A stretch of DNA of 64,000 nucleotides from an uncultured Dysosmobacter sp. (GCA_934636905.1 CAKUBJ010000004.1:1-64000); one strand, 5' to 3'. Shown: positions 23,843-32,271, numbered from the stretch's first letter. Translations and numbers: made by a program. The notes: generated by a model from the letters alone, not told the origin.

Positions 23843-24391
23843 TTACCGGTTCAGCAGAACCTTGGCCCGCAGCACGGCGGCCACGGTTTTGGCGTCGTCA
23901 ATTTCGCCGTTCATGCAGCGGTGCACCATCTCGTCGAAGGGTACCCGCTCCACATTGAGAAATTCGTCGGGATCCAGCTGCTGCTCACTGAATTTCAGAC
24001 CTTTGGCCAGAAACAGGTGCAGAATTTCCCCGTAGCAGCCCGGGGCGGGGATGATTTTCCCCAGGGGGAGGAAGGTTTCCGGCTCCGCGCCGGTTTCCTC
24101 CTTCAGTTCCCGCAGGGCGCCGGACACGGGATCCTCCCCGGGATCCAGCTTGCCGGCAGGCAACTCCGTGAGAACCCGGCCGAACACATAGCGGTACTGC
24201 CGCACCACCAGCACCCGATCCGCCTCGTCCATGGCCAGCACCGCCGCGCCGTCCACATGATCCACAACCTCCCGGACGGCCTCCTGCCCATTGGGCAGCC
24301 GCACGTCGTCCACATGGACGTGAAGGATTTTTCCGTTGTATACGTCGTTCCGCCTCAGCGTGATTTCCGTCAGATCTCCGGGCATTTCCAT
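23843..24391 (-). CDS. NUDIX hydrolase, ADP-ribose pyrophosphatase-like
   Basis: Hydrolyses nucleoside diphosphate sugars such as ADP-ribose. The Nudix box is complete (G-x5-E ... RELKEETGAE around residues 94-118), and the NudF-type surroundings (VRQYRYVFGRVLTELPAGKLD) fit ADP-ribose pyrophosphatases. The 182-residue start at ATG 24391 was chosen because GAGGTG lies 6 bases ahead; the GTG at 24400 overlaps that site. Its promoter is divergent from the smpB promoter. A 30-base gap separates it from walR. Confidence 0.88.
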   Translation of the reverse strand: MEMPGDLTEITLRRNDVYNGKILHVHVDDVRLPNGQEAVREVVDHVDGAAVLAMDEADRVLVVRQYRYVFGRVLTELPAGKLDPGEDPVSGALRELKEETGAEPETFLPLGKIIPAPGCYGEILHLFLAKGLKFSEQQLDPDEFLNVERVPFDEMVHRCMNGEIDDAKTVAAVLRAKVLLNR

Positions 24392-24434
24392 ACGATTCAC
24401 CTCAGTTTGGGGCGCAGTGCCCCGTTTATACGGA

Positions 24435-24462
24435 AGTATACCACAGAAAACGCCAAATGCAA
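24435..24462 (-). promoter_or_regulatory. Promoter of the NUDIX gene
   Basis: Minus strand TTGCAT (24457-24462), 16-base spacer, TATACT (24435-24440), about 45 bases before the start codon. It stands back to back with the smpB promoter. Confidence 0.6.
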
Positions 24463-24476
24463 AGGGCTTGTTTTAC

Positions 24477-24505
24477 TTGAAGTGCGGCGGGGACTGTGAT
24501 ATAAT
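24477..24505 (+). promoter_or_regulatory. Promoter of smpB
   Basis: TTGAAG (24477-24482), 17-base spacer, TATAAT (24500-24505). Transcription would start about 18 bases before the GTG. Confidence 0.7.
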
Positions 24506-24529
24506 CAAACGATACTTCCGGGAAGCGGG

Positions 24530-25000
24530 GTGATCCTCACGGAGAAAAAAGGAATCAAAATTGCGGCGCAGAACCGCAAGGCCTACCACGACTACTTCGT
24601 GGAGGAAAAATACGAGGCGGGCATTGAACTGGCAGGCACGGAGGTCAAGTCCATCCGGGCCGGCTCCATGAACCTGAAGGACTCCTACTGCACCGTAAAG
24701 GACGGCGAACTGTTCGTCCACAGTATGCACATCTCCCCCTATGACAAGGGCAACATCTTCAACCGGGATCCCGACCGGGATCGGCGGCTGCTGATGCACA
24801 AGCGGGAAATCCGCAAGCTCCATGCCCTCATCAAGCAGGACGGCTACACGCTGGTGCCTCTGAGCGTCTACTTCAAAAACGCAAAGGTCAAGGTGGAAGT
24901 GGGGCTTTGCAGAGGCAAGAAGAACTACGACAAGCGGGACGCCATTGCCAAACGGGACGCCGGGCGGGAGATGGATCGCGCCATGAAAACCAGATACTGA
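24530..25000 (+). CDS. smpB: SsrA (tmRNA)-binding protein
   Basis: Binds tmRNA and delivers it to stalled ribosomes for trans-translation. Conserved features are NRKAYHDYFVEEKYEAGIEL, GTEVKSIRAGSMNLKDSY, PYDKGNIFNRDPDRDRRLL and a basic C-terminal tail with KKNYDKRDAIAKRD. 156 residues is the family norm. The start is a GTG at 24530 behind GGAAGCGGGG. The ssrA RNA gene itself is not in this window. Confidence 0.96.
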   Translation: MILTEKKGIKIAAQNRKAYHDYFVEEKYEAGIELAGTEVKSIRAGSMNLKDSYCTVKDGELFVHSMHISPYDKGNIFNRDPDRDRRLLMHKREIRKLHALIKQDGYTLVPLSVYFKNAKVKVEVGLCRGKKNYDKRDAIAKRDAGREMDRAMKTRY

Positions 25001-25086
25001 CGGCTTTCCCGGAACCGGGAAGATTTCCGGCCGCAGCCGCCTCTCCGGAGGGGCAGAGCGCCGGAATCGAAAAAAGAAAGGAACGG

Positions 25087-25617
25087 ATGAATATGAGCAA
25101 TCCCATTGTAACCATCACCATGGAGGACGGCCGCGTCATGCGGGGGGAACTGTATCCCGAAAAGGCACCCAACACCGTCAACAACTTTATCTCCCTTGCC
25201 AATAAGGGGTTTTATGACGGCCTGACCTTCCACCGGGTCATCCCCGGCTTCATGATTCAGGGCGGCTGCCCGGAGGGAACCGGCATGGGCGGCCCCGGCT
25301 ATGAAATCAACGGCGAGTTTGCCGCCAACGGCTTCCGCCAGAACGACCTGATTCACGAAACCGGCGTACTGTCCATGGCCCGCACCATGGCGCCCAACTC
25401 CGCCGGCAGCCAGTTCTTCGTCATGGTGGCTCCCGCCCCGCATCTGGACGGGCAGTACGCCGCCTTCGGCAAAATCACCGAGGGGCAGGACGTGGCCATC
25501 GACATTTCCCGGGTTCAGCGGAGCATGATGAACGACAAGCCCAAAAAGCCCGTGGTGATGGCCACGGTGCGGGTGGATACGCTGGGGGTGGACTATCCCG
25601 CTCCCGAAACCCACTGA
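25087..25617 (+). CDS. Peptidyl-prolyl cis-trans isomerase (cyclophilin)
   Basis: Accelerates proline isomerisation in folding. The 176-residue cyclophilin has FHRVIPGFMIQGG, GPGYEINGEF, GVLSMART, NSAGSQFFV and HLDGQYAAFGKI, covering the active-site Arg, Phe, Met, Gln and His-equivalents. No signal peptide, so cytosolic. ATG at 25087 lies behind AAAGAAAGGAACGG. It may be cotranscribed with smpB, 86 bases upstream. Confidence 0.95.
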   Translation: MNMSNPIVTITMEDGRVMRGELYPEKAPNTVNNFISLANKGFYDGLTFHRVIPGFMIQGGCPEGTGMGGPGYEINGEFAANGFRQNDLIHETGVLSMARTMAPNSAGSQFFVMVAPAPHLDGQYAAFGKITEGQDVAIDISRVQRSMMNDKPKKPVVMATVRVDTLGVDYPAPETH

Positions 25618-25642
25618 ATTTTCTCCGAAAGGGGCGGTGACC

Positions 25643-26407
25643 ATGAAAACCGCAGTGATTACCGGAGCCTCCTCCGGCCTTGGCCGGGAATTTGTGCGGC
25701 AGTTCCATTCCGTATTCCCGGAGATTGAACGGGTGTGGCTCATTGCCCGCCGTGCCGGGCGGCTTCAGGAACTGGCGGAGCCGCTGGAGGCACAGGGACT
25801 CAGCGTGCTGACCCTGCCGCTGGATTTGTGCGACACCATGAGCTTTACGGCCTACCATGCGCATCTGGTGGAGGAACAGCCGGAGATTGCCCTGCTGGTG
25901 AACAACGCCGGCTGCGGGTATCTGGGAAACATCGGGGAGGCGGATACCCTGTCCCAGACCCGGATGATTGACCTGAACCTCCGGGCGCTGACGGCCATTA
26001 CCAACCTGTCGGTGCCCTATATGGCGGCAGGGAGCCGGATTCTCAACGTCAGTTCCATTGCTTCCTTCTGCCCCAATCCCCGGATGACGGTGTATTCCGC
26101 CACCAAGGCCTATGTCTCCGCCTACACCGTGGGCGCGGCGGAGGAACTGAAGGCCAGAGGGATTACGGTGACCGCCGTGTGTCCCGGCCCCATGGCTACG
26201 GAATTTCTGAGCGTAGGCGGGATTACGGGCAATTCCAAAATGTTTGAGCGGCTGCCCTACTGCGACCAGGTGCAGGTAGCCGGCGGCGCCCTGCGGGCGG
26301 CAAAGGCGGGGCAGACGATTTACACCCCCCGGCTGTTTTACAAATTTTACCGTCTGCTGGCCAAGGTAACCCCGGTGAAGCTGATGGTGAAGCTGACAAA
26401 AACCTGA
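25643..26407 (+). CDS. Short-chain dehydrogenase/reductase
   Basis: A 254-residue classical SDR. The NAD(P)-binding TGASSGLG is at residues 9-16, NNAGCG follows near 88, and the catalytic Ser and YSATK are around 135-152. AAGGGGCGGTG precedes the ATG at 25643 (a GTG at 25637 overlaps it). Similar proteins act on fatty acyl or steroid-like substrates; the C-terminus (LFYKFYRLLAKVTPVKLMVKL) is amphipathic and could touch the membrane. Substrate unknown. Confidence 0.88.
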   Translation: MKTAVITGASSGLGREFVRQFHSVFPEIERVWLIARRAGRLQELAEPLEAQGLSVLTLPLDLCDTMSFTAYHAHLVEEQPEIALLVNNAGCGYLGNIGEADTLSQTRMIDLNLRALTAITNLSVPYMAAGSRILNVSSIASFCPNPRMTVYSATKAYVSAYTVGAAEELKARGITVTAVCPGPMATEFLSVGGITGNSKMFERLPYCDQVQVAGGALRAAKAGQTIYTPRLFYKFYRLLAKVTPVKLMVKLTKT

Positions 26408-26466
26408 GGGGACGGGGAAAAAGAAAGACCCGGCGGAAGCTGCGCCGGAGAGGACAGGGGGACATT

Positions 26467-27405
26467 GTGGAGAAGGGGCATCTGACGGGAAAAGGGAAAC
26501 CGGACATGGGAAATCCCCGGATGGATCCGCTGATGCGGGCGCTGAAAGCCCTGCACAGCGCAGGCTCCCCGGATGCCATGACGCCGGAGGAACTGGAGCA
26601 CCAGCGCCGGAATCAGGAACTGCTGGGGCGGCTGACGGCCCCCATGGCGGGGATGGATTATGAGGAATTTTCCATCGGCACCATGCCGGCGGCGTGGACG
26701 CGGCTGAAAGCCCCCCACGGGAACCGGCGGGTCATCCTCTACTGCCACGGCGGCGGCTATACCAGCGGGAATCTGGGCTATTCCCGGGTGCTTTCCTCCA
26801 AGCTGACCCATGTCACCGGCTATGACGTGCTGAGTTTTGAGTACCGGCTGGCACCGGAGCATCCCTATCCCGCCGCGGTGGAGGACGCCCTCCGGGCGTG
26901 GGACTACCTGATGTATCTGGGGTACGGCGCGGAGAATGTGACGGCGGCGGGAGACTCCGCCGGCGGCAACCTTGCGCTGGTGCTGTGCACCCGGCTGAAG
27001 GCGGCGGGGCGACGGCTTCCCCGGGCGCTGCTGCTGATGTCCCCCTGGACGGATATGACCATGTCCGGCGCTTCCTACCGGGAGCGGGCGGAGAGCGACC
27101 CCATGCTGACGGCGGAGTATATCGAGGCCGTCCGCAGCGCCTATGCCGGGGGACAGGATTACCGAAGCCCGGAGCTGTCGCCGCTGCTGGGGGATTTGAG
27201 GGGCTTCCCGCCTGCGCTGATTCAGGTTGGAGATCATGAGATTCTCTACTCCGATTCCGCCGCCCTTCAGGAGGCGCTGCACCGGGCACAGGTGCCCTGC
27301 CGGCTGGAGGTCAGCGAAGGGATGTGGCATGTGTTCCAGATGTTTCCCGTCAAAAAGGCAGCGGCCGCCATGGAAAGCGCCGCGCGGTTCCTGCTGGAAC
27401 TTTGA
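26467..27405 (+). CDS. Alpha/beta hydrolase (HSL-family esterase)
   Basis: A 312-residue carboxylesterase of the hormone-sensitive lipase group. Oxyanion-hole motif HGGGYTSG is near residue 97, nucleophile elbow GDSAGGNLAL near 163, Asp in QVGDHEILYSD and His in EGMWHVFQMF close the triad. No signal peptide, so intracellular. The start is a GTG at 26467 behind GGGGG. It lies 60 bases after the SDR gene and ends at a strong terminator. Confidence 0.9.
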   Translation: MEKGHLTGKGKPDMGNPRMDPLMRALKALHSAGSPDAMTPEELEHQRRNQELLGRLTAPMAGMDYEEFSIGTMPAAWTRLKAPHGNRRVILYCHGGGYTSGNLGYSRVLSSKLTHVTGYDVLSFEYRLAPEHPYPAAVEDALRAWDYLMYLGYGAENVTAAGDSAGGNLALVLCTRLKAAGRRLPRALLLMSPWTDMTMSGASYRERAESDPMLTAEYIEAVRSAYAGGQDYRSPELSPLLGDLRGFPPALIQVGDHEILYSDSAALQEALHRAQVPCRLEVSEGMWHVFQMFPVKKAAAAMESAARFLLEL

Positions 27406-27418
27406 AAGACAGCAAAAA

Positions 27419-27455
27419 TCCCTGAGAAAAGCGGAACATCCGCCTTTCTCAGGGA
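27419..27455 (+). terminator. Terminator after the esterase gene
   Basis: TCCCTGAGAAA pairs with TTTCTCAGGGA with further GCGG/CCGC pairing, followed by TTTTTTT at 27455-27462. Confidence 0.85.
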
Positions 27456-27522
27456 TTTTTTTCGGCAAATTGCCGCTTCTGCGTCCGGAAGTTCCCCGGA
27501 AGTGCCGCCGTCCGAGGCGGGG

Positions 27523-27963
27523 TTACCCCTTCCGCTCCGGAAGCCGGGCGCAGGCGCTGTCCAGATCCGCAATCACCGCTTTCAGTTCCGCCCCGGTCAG
27601 GGTGCAGTCCACCTCTGCGGTGTCGTCGCCGTCCATGGTGTTGGGCAGGTAAAAGGACGCGGAAAGCCGGAATCCCTCCCCCTCCGCCCAGGCGGACAGG
27701 AAAAAGTCTGGCTCGATGAAATCGCTTTCATAGCCGTCCCGGATTCCTGCCAGCAGCACCTTCAGCCCGGCGGTCATCCCCGCCAGTTCCTGCGCCAGCA
27801 GGCAGGCGTTGGAATCCTTGCGGGTGTAGCCGTCCTCGTCCACCCAGGTACACCGCACCAGCAGCCAGTTGCGGTCGTATTCGTCCGCGCCGGCGCCGGC
27901 TTCGGGAAATTCATAGTTGACAAATTCCAGCTTCAGGCTGGCAGATTCATTTTTCAGCAGCAT
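27523..27963 (-). CDS. WapI-like immunity-type protein (tentative)
   Basis: A 146-residue soluble protein. LEFVNYEFPEAGADEYDRNWLLV-like N-terminal sequence and the later DSNACLLAQELAGM resemble the WapI/YxxF-type immunity family with the YDxNWL motif. ATG at 27963 follows AAGGAGACGAAGCC. No matching toxin gene is near. It lies alone between convergent and divergent neighbours. A housekeeping role is equally possible, so the label is provisional. Confidence 0.5.
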   Translation of the reverse strand: MLLKNESASLKLEFVNYEFPEAGAGADEYDRNWLLVRCTWVDEDGYTRKDSNACLLAQELAGMTAGLKVLLAGIRDGYESDFIEPDFFLSAWAEGEGFRLSASFYLPNTMDGDDTAEVDCTLTGAELKAVIADLDSACARLPERKG

Positions 27964-28041
27964 TGGCTTCGTCTCCTTACCGTCCCGGGATGCCCCGGGC
28001 ACATCCGTTGTCCGGAATGATTATACCATCTTTTTTTCTGT

Positions 28042-28069
28042 TTGCAAACCGGCATCCGTGTGGTACAAT
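28042..28069 (+). promoter_or_regulatory. Promoter ahead of the ModE-like gene
   Basis: TTGCAA (28042-28047), 16-base spacer, TACAAT (28064-28069). The start site is about 110 bases from the coding region, leaving a long leader. Confidence 0.65.
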
Positions 28070-28079
28070 ATTGCACAGG

Positions 28080-28167
28080 ATGGCACTTCCCCCACGCCTA
28101 TGGGGCAGCCGGGGGAGTTGCCGCATTGCACCGCAGGGCCTGCGCCCGCATGGCGCAATAAGCGTAT
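28080..28167 (+). ncRNA. Structured 5' leader, candidate riboswitch
   Basis: The leader between promoter and ModE-like gene is GC-rich and can fold. CTTCCCC (28086-28092) can pair with GGGGGAG (28111-28117), and ATTGC (28124-28128) with GCAAT (28155-28159), enclosing GGGCCTGCGCCC. It ends about 20 bases before the ribosome site. Next to a molybdate-type regulator, a molybdenum or tungsten cofactor riboswitch is a reasonable guess, but I could not match it to the known Moco consensus. Confidence 0.4.
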
Positions 28168-28188
28168 CCGAAAAATGGGAGGCATACC

Positions 28189-28536
28189 ATGGAACTGAAA
28201 CTGACGCCCCGCATCTGTCAGAACGGAGAGCGGATTTTTGGCCCCGGCGTGGCCGAGCTTCTGAAGCGGGTGCAGGAGCACCAGTCCCTGCGGGCTGCCG
28301 CCCTCTCCATGGAGATGGCCTATTCCAAGGCGTGGCGGATTCTCCGGACTGCCGAAGCGGGCTTTGGCTGCAAGCTGGTGCACTCCAGCATCGGCGGGCG
28401 CCATGGCGGCGGCGCAGTGCTGACGCCGGAGGGGGAGGAGATTCTCTCTGCCTATGAGCGCTTCGCTGCGGAAATCGGCGATTACAGTCAGACCTGCTTT
28501 CGGGAGGTGTTCCGGGACTGGATTGACCGGGAGTGA
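28189..28536 (+). CDS. ModE-like winged-helix regulator (N-terminal domain only)
   Basis: A 115-residue protein with the ModE/LysR-type helix-turn-helix (LKRVQEHQSLRAAALSMEMAYSKAWRIL) and the ModE-type loop GGRHGGGAVLTPEGEEIL. The molybdate-binding MOP domains of full ModE are missing, as in many Firmicute stand-alone versions. It probably controls Mo or W transport or cofactor genes; none adjoin it except a CorA-like transporter. TGGGAGG lies 8 bases ahead of the ATG. A MoaB/Mog gene in the same window (63126) shows Mo cofactor use. Confidence 0.82.
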   Translation: MELKLTPRICQNGERIFGPGVAELLKRVQEHQSLRAAALSMEMAYSKAWRILRTAEAGFGCKLVHSSIGGRHGGGAVLTPEGEEILSAYERFAAEIGDYSQTCFREVFRDWIDRE

Positions 28537-28671
28537 CCGCTTCGTGCGAAGAGGGAGATATGTTCAGACGTTCTCTCTGCGGGGAGCACGGCTCATCAGC
28601 AAAAATGCCGCAGCTTTGCCGATGACTCTGCGGCTGCGGGACGTGTGTGAGAAACCCGGGGGTAACATGAG

Positions 28672-29589
28672 ATGAAATGGTATGGAATCGGCGATATACT
28701 GGAGCCTCTTGACTGTGCACCGGCAGCCTCCGGCGCGGCAGTGGTGCTTCTTGATTCGGAGGAACTGGCGCATGAGCCGGCGCTGCCGGGACTGGAGGGC
28801 GTGCTGTGCCACACCCCCAGCGCCCGGGACGCCCGGGTCTGCAAGGCGGAGGTGCACGCCGACTTCCTCAGCGGAACGCTGGCGCTGCCCCTGACCCGCA
28901 GGGACGGCACCCGCCTCTGCTGTGGGTATCTGATGACGGAGAAGCGGGTGGTGCTGGTGGATGACGGGGCGCTGCTGGAACCGTACATCCGGCATATCGT
29001 GAAGGAAAAGCATCTGATGGAGCACAGCGTGGGCCGCTTCCTCTATAACCTCCTTGAACTGCTGATTAGCAGGGATCTGCACCGGCTGGAGGAAATTGAG
29101 GATCACGCCGGCACGCTGGAGGAGCGGGTGCTGGCCGGGGAACTTGAGGATTTCAGCGCTCCCATGAGTGCACTGCGGAAGGAAGCCATGGCCTGGTACC
29201 GCTACTATTCCCAGCTGGACGACGTGGCCTGTGAACTGCGGGAAAATGAAAACGGCTTTTTCAGTCAGGAGGAGTGCGGGCTTTTCCGGCTTTTTGGTGA
29301 CCGGGTCATTCGCCTGCGGGAGGAATCCCAGCTTCTGCGTGAATACTGCGCACAGATCCAGTCACTGTTCCAGTCGGAAATCGACATCCGTCAGAACCGC
29401 ATCATGCAGATCCTGACCATTGTCACCACGATTTTCCTGCCGCTGTCCCTGATTGCCGGCTGGTATGGGATGAACTTTTCCGGAATGCCGGAACTGCGCT
29501 GGCGGTACGGCTATCCAGCCATCATTGCGGTGAGTGCCGCCATCGTTGTGCTGAGCCTGTGGATTTGCAAGAAGAAAAAATTCTGGTAA
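28672..29589 (+). CDS. CorA-like divalent metal transporter
   Basis: The 305-residue protein has the CorA plan: soluble N-terminal domain, a long helix, then two C-terminal membrane segments with the YGMNF signature (near residue 265) at the end of the first. Carries Mg, Co or another divalent metal across the membrane. The N-terminal domain is shorter than in E. coli CorA. It follows the ModE-like gene by about 135 bases. GGGGGTAAC precedes the ATG. Confidence 0.87.
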   Translation: MKWYGIGDILEPLDCAPAASGAAVVLLDSEELAHEPALPGLEGVLCHTPSARDARVCKAEVHADFLSGTLALPLTRRDGTRLCCGYLMTEKRVVLVDDGALLEPYIRHIVKEKHLMEHSVGRFLYNLLELLISRDLHRLEEIEDHAGTLEERVLAGELEDFSAPMSALRKEAMAWYRYYSQLDDVACELRENENGFFSQEECGLFRLFGDRVIRLREESQLLREYCAQIQSLFQSEIDIRQNRIMQILTIVTTIFLPLSLIAGWYGMNFSGMPELRWRYGYPAIIAVSAAIVVLSLWICKKKKFW

Positions 29590-29657
29590 AAGAAACGGAC
29601 GCGGTGGGGCACGGCTTTGCCCGCTGCACTGTGTCCCGCTCGGAGGGGGTACGGCCG

Positions 29658-30260
29658 ATGCTTCTGCTGCAGGGCGCAATTCATATTTTTACGGAAACAC
29701 CTGATGCGGCGGCGCAGTCCATGTATAACGGGCTGTGCCGTCAGGCCGCTTCTCTCACCGGATATGAGCGGGCAGAACCGTCTGCGCTCATCCGGTATCC
29801 CCATGCGGTGTCCTGCTTCTGCAGGCTGAATCTGTCTTATGGTTATATTGCTGAATCATATGCAAAAAGGAAAAAGGCGCCTGTGCTTGTGAGCATCGTG
29901 GGAGAAAAGAGCGACTGGGGAAAGGAACCGGAACAGGCGCTCAGACTGTATTGGAGTGACAGAGGGAAGCCTGCTTCGCAGATAGAAACCTTCAGCAGGG
30001 GAAGTGAACTTACCGTTTGCACCGGGGGAACGGAACCGTCAAAGGACGGGTTCAGCGGCTGGATTCCTGACGGTGACAGACTTCTGGCAATGCTGGGAAC
30101 GGAACGGCCTCTTTCCCTTGCGGAAAAGCTGTCCGATGCGCTGGGGGTTTTCCTCGGCGGAGCCGCATGGGAGGCATATGTAAAAAATCTGGAACGGAAG
30201 CGGGAAACGGCTGTTTGTACACTGTATGAGAGTCAGAAAAAATACGCCTCACATAGATAA
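29658..30260 (+). CDS. Hypothetical protein, about 200 residues
   Basis: I do not recognise a family. From the ATG at 29658 (10 bases after GGAGGGGG) it gives a soluble protein with AESYAKRKKAPVLVSIVGEKSDWG, a SRGSELTVCTGGTEPSKDG segment and a basic C-terminus (NLERKRETAV). The frame extends upstream into the CorA-like gene without a ribosome site. It uses fewer GC-ending codons than its neighbours (CAT, GCA, AAA), which could mean more recent acquisition. Confidence 0.6.
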   Translation: MLLLQGAIHIFTETPDAAAQSMYNGLCRQAASLTGYERAEPSALIRYPHAVSCFCRLNLSYGYIAESYAKRKKAPVLVSIVGEKSDWGKEPEQALRLYWSDRGKPASQIETFSRGSELTVCTGGTEPSKDGFSGWIPDGDRLLAMLGTERPLSLAEKLSDALGVFLGGAAWEAYVKNLERKRETAVCTLYESQKKYASHR

Positions 30261-30353
30261 AATCGTCGGTGGTGAATGCACGGCAGAGGATTCCCATTGG
30301 GATTTCTCCTTAGTCTGCTGACATTGGAATGAATTTTTGAAGCTGTAAAGTAC

Positions 30354-30391
30354 CAGAGGACTGCGGTTCAAAAACGAACCGCAGTCCTCTG
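30354..30391. terminator. Bidirectional terminator between convergent genes
   Basis: CAGAGGACTGCGGTTC pairs with GAACCGCAGTCCTCTG. Minus-strand MATE transcripts and + strand transcripts both end here; ATTTTT follows on the + side. Confidence 0.8.
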
Positions 30392-30399
30392 TCCAATTT

Positions 30400-31797
30400 T
30401 TAAGATTTCTGTTCTTCCGCCTGCAAGCGCTCCTGCTCCAGCCGCCGCAGTGCCCTGCGGAACTGGACACCGAAGAGAATGGCTGTGCAGGTGACGGCAA
30501 TGGTGTCCGCCACCGGTTCGGCGGTGTACACCGCTATAGTGGGATCCGCCAGCAGATGGGGCAGCAGATAGATCAGCGGCAGCAGCAGCACGAACTTCCG
30601 CAGCACCGCCACGATGATGGAGGAAACGGCGTAGCCGATGGAGACGAAGGTCATCTGGCAGGCAATCTGGATTCCGAACAGGAACAGGGCGGCGCAGTAG
30701 ATCCGCAGGGCGGGCACCGTGAAGGCCACCAGCTCCGGGTTGGGGGTAAAGATCCGGGCAAAGGCGCCGGGAAACAGCTGGATGACAGCCCACAGCGCAA
30801 TGGAATAGCACAGGCACACCTTCAGAAGCAGCCGGAAGGTCTGCCGCACCCGCTCCGGGTTCCGGGCGCCGTAATTGTAGCTGGTGATGGGCTGCGCCCC
30901 CTGGGCGATGCCCTGCAGGGGCAGCATGGCAAACTGCATGACACTGGAGAGAATGGTCATGGCGCCGACGGCGATGTCGCCGCCGTATTTCAGCAGGGAG
31001 GAGTTGAAGCACACGGAGATGATGCTCTCACTGGCCTGCATGATGAAGGCGGCGGTGCCCAGTGCCACACAGGGGAGCACCAGCTTCGGCACCAGACGGA
31101 TGTTTTCCTTTCTCAGCCGCAGCAGGGTGTTCGGCCCCGTCAGGAACCGCAGCACCCAGACGCAGGAAATCCCCTGAGACAGGATGGTGGCCAGCGCCGC
31201 ACCCCGGACACCCATGCCCATGGCATAGATGAAAATGGGATCCAGCACGATGTTGGACACCGCGCCGATGAGCACCGTCCACATCCCGATCCCGGCAAAG
31301 CCCTGGGCGGTGATGAAGGCGTTGAGCCCCAGCGTCAGCTGTACAAACACCGTCCCCACGGCGTAGATGCGCATATAGTCCACAGCGTAGCCGATGGTGT
31401 TTTCACTGGCGCCGAAGGCCAGCAGCAGATCCCGGCTCCACAGCAGGAGAACCGCCGTCAGCACGGCGGAAATGAGGAGTTGGAGGGCGAAGCAGCCGCC
31501 GACGATCTTCTCGGCGGTGTCATGCTCCTGCCGTCCCATGTAAATGGATGCCCGGGGGGCGCCGCCGGAGGCCGTCAGCGCTGCGAAAGCGGACACAATC
31601 AGGATCAGCGGCAGACAGACGCCGACGCCGGTCAGCGCCAGATCCCCGTCCCCGGGGATGTGGCCGATGTAGATGCGGTCAACGATGTTGTAGAGCATAT
31701 TCACCAGCTGGGCGATGACCGTGGGAATCGCCAGCTGCCGCAGGAGCCTGCCTATGGGCTCCGTTCCCAGAAAGGTTTTGTCCTGATTCATTTCCAT
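30400..31797 (-). CDS. MATE-family efflux transporter 1
   Basis: A 465-residue, 12-segment multidrug and toxin extrusion carrier. N-terminal GTEPIGRLLRQLAIPTVIAQLVNMLYNIVDRIYIGHIPG is the typical first segment region, and a mid-protein repeat (MQFAMLPLQGIAQGAQPITSYNYGA) marks the second half. Five bases separate it from the upstream MarR gene, so it is almost certainly a MarR-controlled drug pump operon. The C-terminus is a charged helix (RLEQERLQAEEQKS). Confidence 0.92.
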   Translation of the reverse strand: MEMNQDKTFLGTEPIGRLLRQLAIPTVIAQLVNMLYNIVDRIYIGHIPGDGDLALTGVGVCLPLILIVSAFAALTASGGAPRASIYMGRQEHDTAEKIVGGCFALQLLISAVLTAVLLLWSRDLLLAFGASENTIGYAVDYMRIYAVGTVFVQLTLGLNAFITAQGFAGIGMWTVLIGAVSNIVLDPIFIYAMGMGVRGAALATILSQGISCVWVLRFLTGPNTLLRLRKENIRLVPKLVLPCVALGTAAFIMQASESIISVCFNSSLLKYGGDIAVGAMTILSSVMQFAMLPLQGIAQGAQPITSYNYGARNPERVRQTFRLLLKVCLCYSIALWAVIQLFPGAFARIFTPNPELVAFTVPALRIYCAALFLFGIQIACQMTFVSIGYAVSSIIVAVLRKFVLLLPLIYLLPHLLADPTIAVYTAEPVADTIAVTCTAILFGVQFRRALRRLEQERLQAEEQKS

Positions 31798-31802
31798 TCT
31801 CC

Positions 31803-32249
31803 TTACCTGGCTTTGTGTTCCGTCAGCCGGGTCATGTTTTCCCCCAGCACCGTGAAGCAGCGGAAGAAGACGTCCAGTTCCGCCTCCGTCAGTCCCTCCG
31901 TCAGCTGCCGGGAAAACGATTCCTGCGCGGCTCTGCCCCGGTCAATGACCGGCTGCGCCCGCTGTGTGCAGACCAGACGGCATTTCCGCCGGTCCCTCGG
32001 CATCTCCTGCCGCTCCAGATACCCCTCCCGCACCAGATTGTCCACATGGAAGGAGACAATGGAGGGCTTCATATGCCGGTAGGTGCAGATGTCCCGGGCG
32101 GTGTCCAGCCCGGGGTTGTTGGCAAGGAACAGCAGGATGTCCACGGCGGGGCGGGCCATGTTCAGTTCCTCCGTCAGCGGACGCATGACGGCGGTATAGG
32201 CCTCTTCAAAGCGCCGGGCATACATATGAAACTGTGCGGCAGGCAGCAT
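31803..32249 (-). CDS. MarR-family transcriptional regulator
   Basis: A 148-residue winged-helix protein; the recognition part is TARDICTYRHMKPSIVSFHVDNLVREGYLERQEMPRDRRKCRLV. It probably represses the operon it heads with the MATE pump and responds to a pump substrate. GAGGGATTCCC precedes the ATG. The promoter carries an inverted repeat immediately downstream of the -10, consistent with autoregulation. Confidence 0.9.
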   Translation of the reverse strand: MLPAAQFHMYARRFEEAYTAVMRPLTEELNMARPAVDILLFLANNPGLDTARDICTYRHMKPSIVSFHVDNLVREGYLERQEMPRDRRKCRLVCTQRAQPVIDRGRAAQESFSRQLTEGLTEAELDVFFRCFTVLGENMTRLTEHKAR

Positions 32250-32271
32250 GGGAATCCCTCTTTTTGAAAAT

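Noticed and set aside
21864-24035. 723-codon + strand frame opposite walK and walR
   Set aside because: Antisense of two recognised genes with no start signal.
28080-28167. Naming the leader a Moco riboswitch outright
   Set aside because: Context fits, but the sequence could not be matched to the known consensus by eye.
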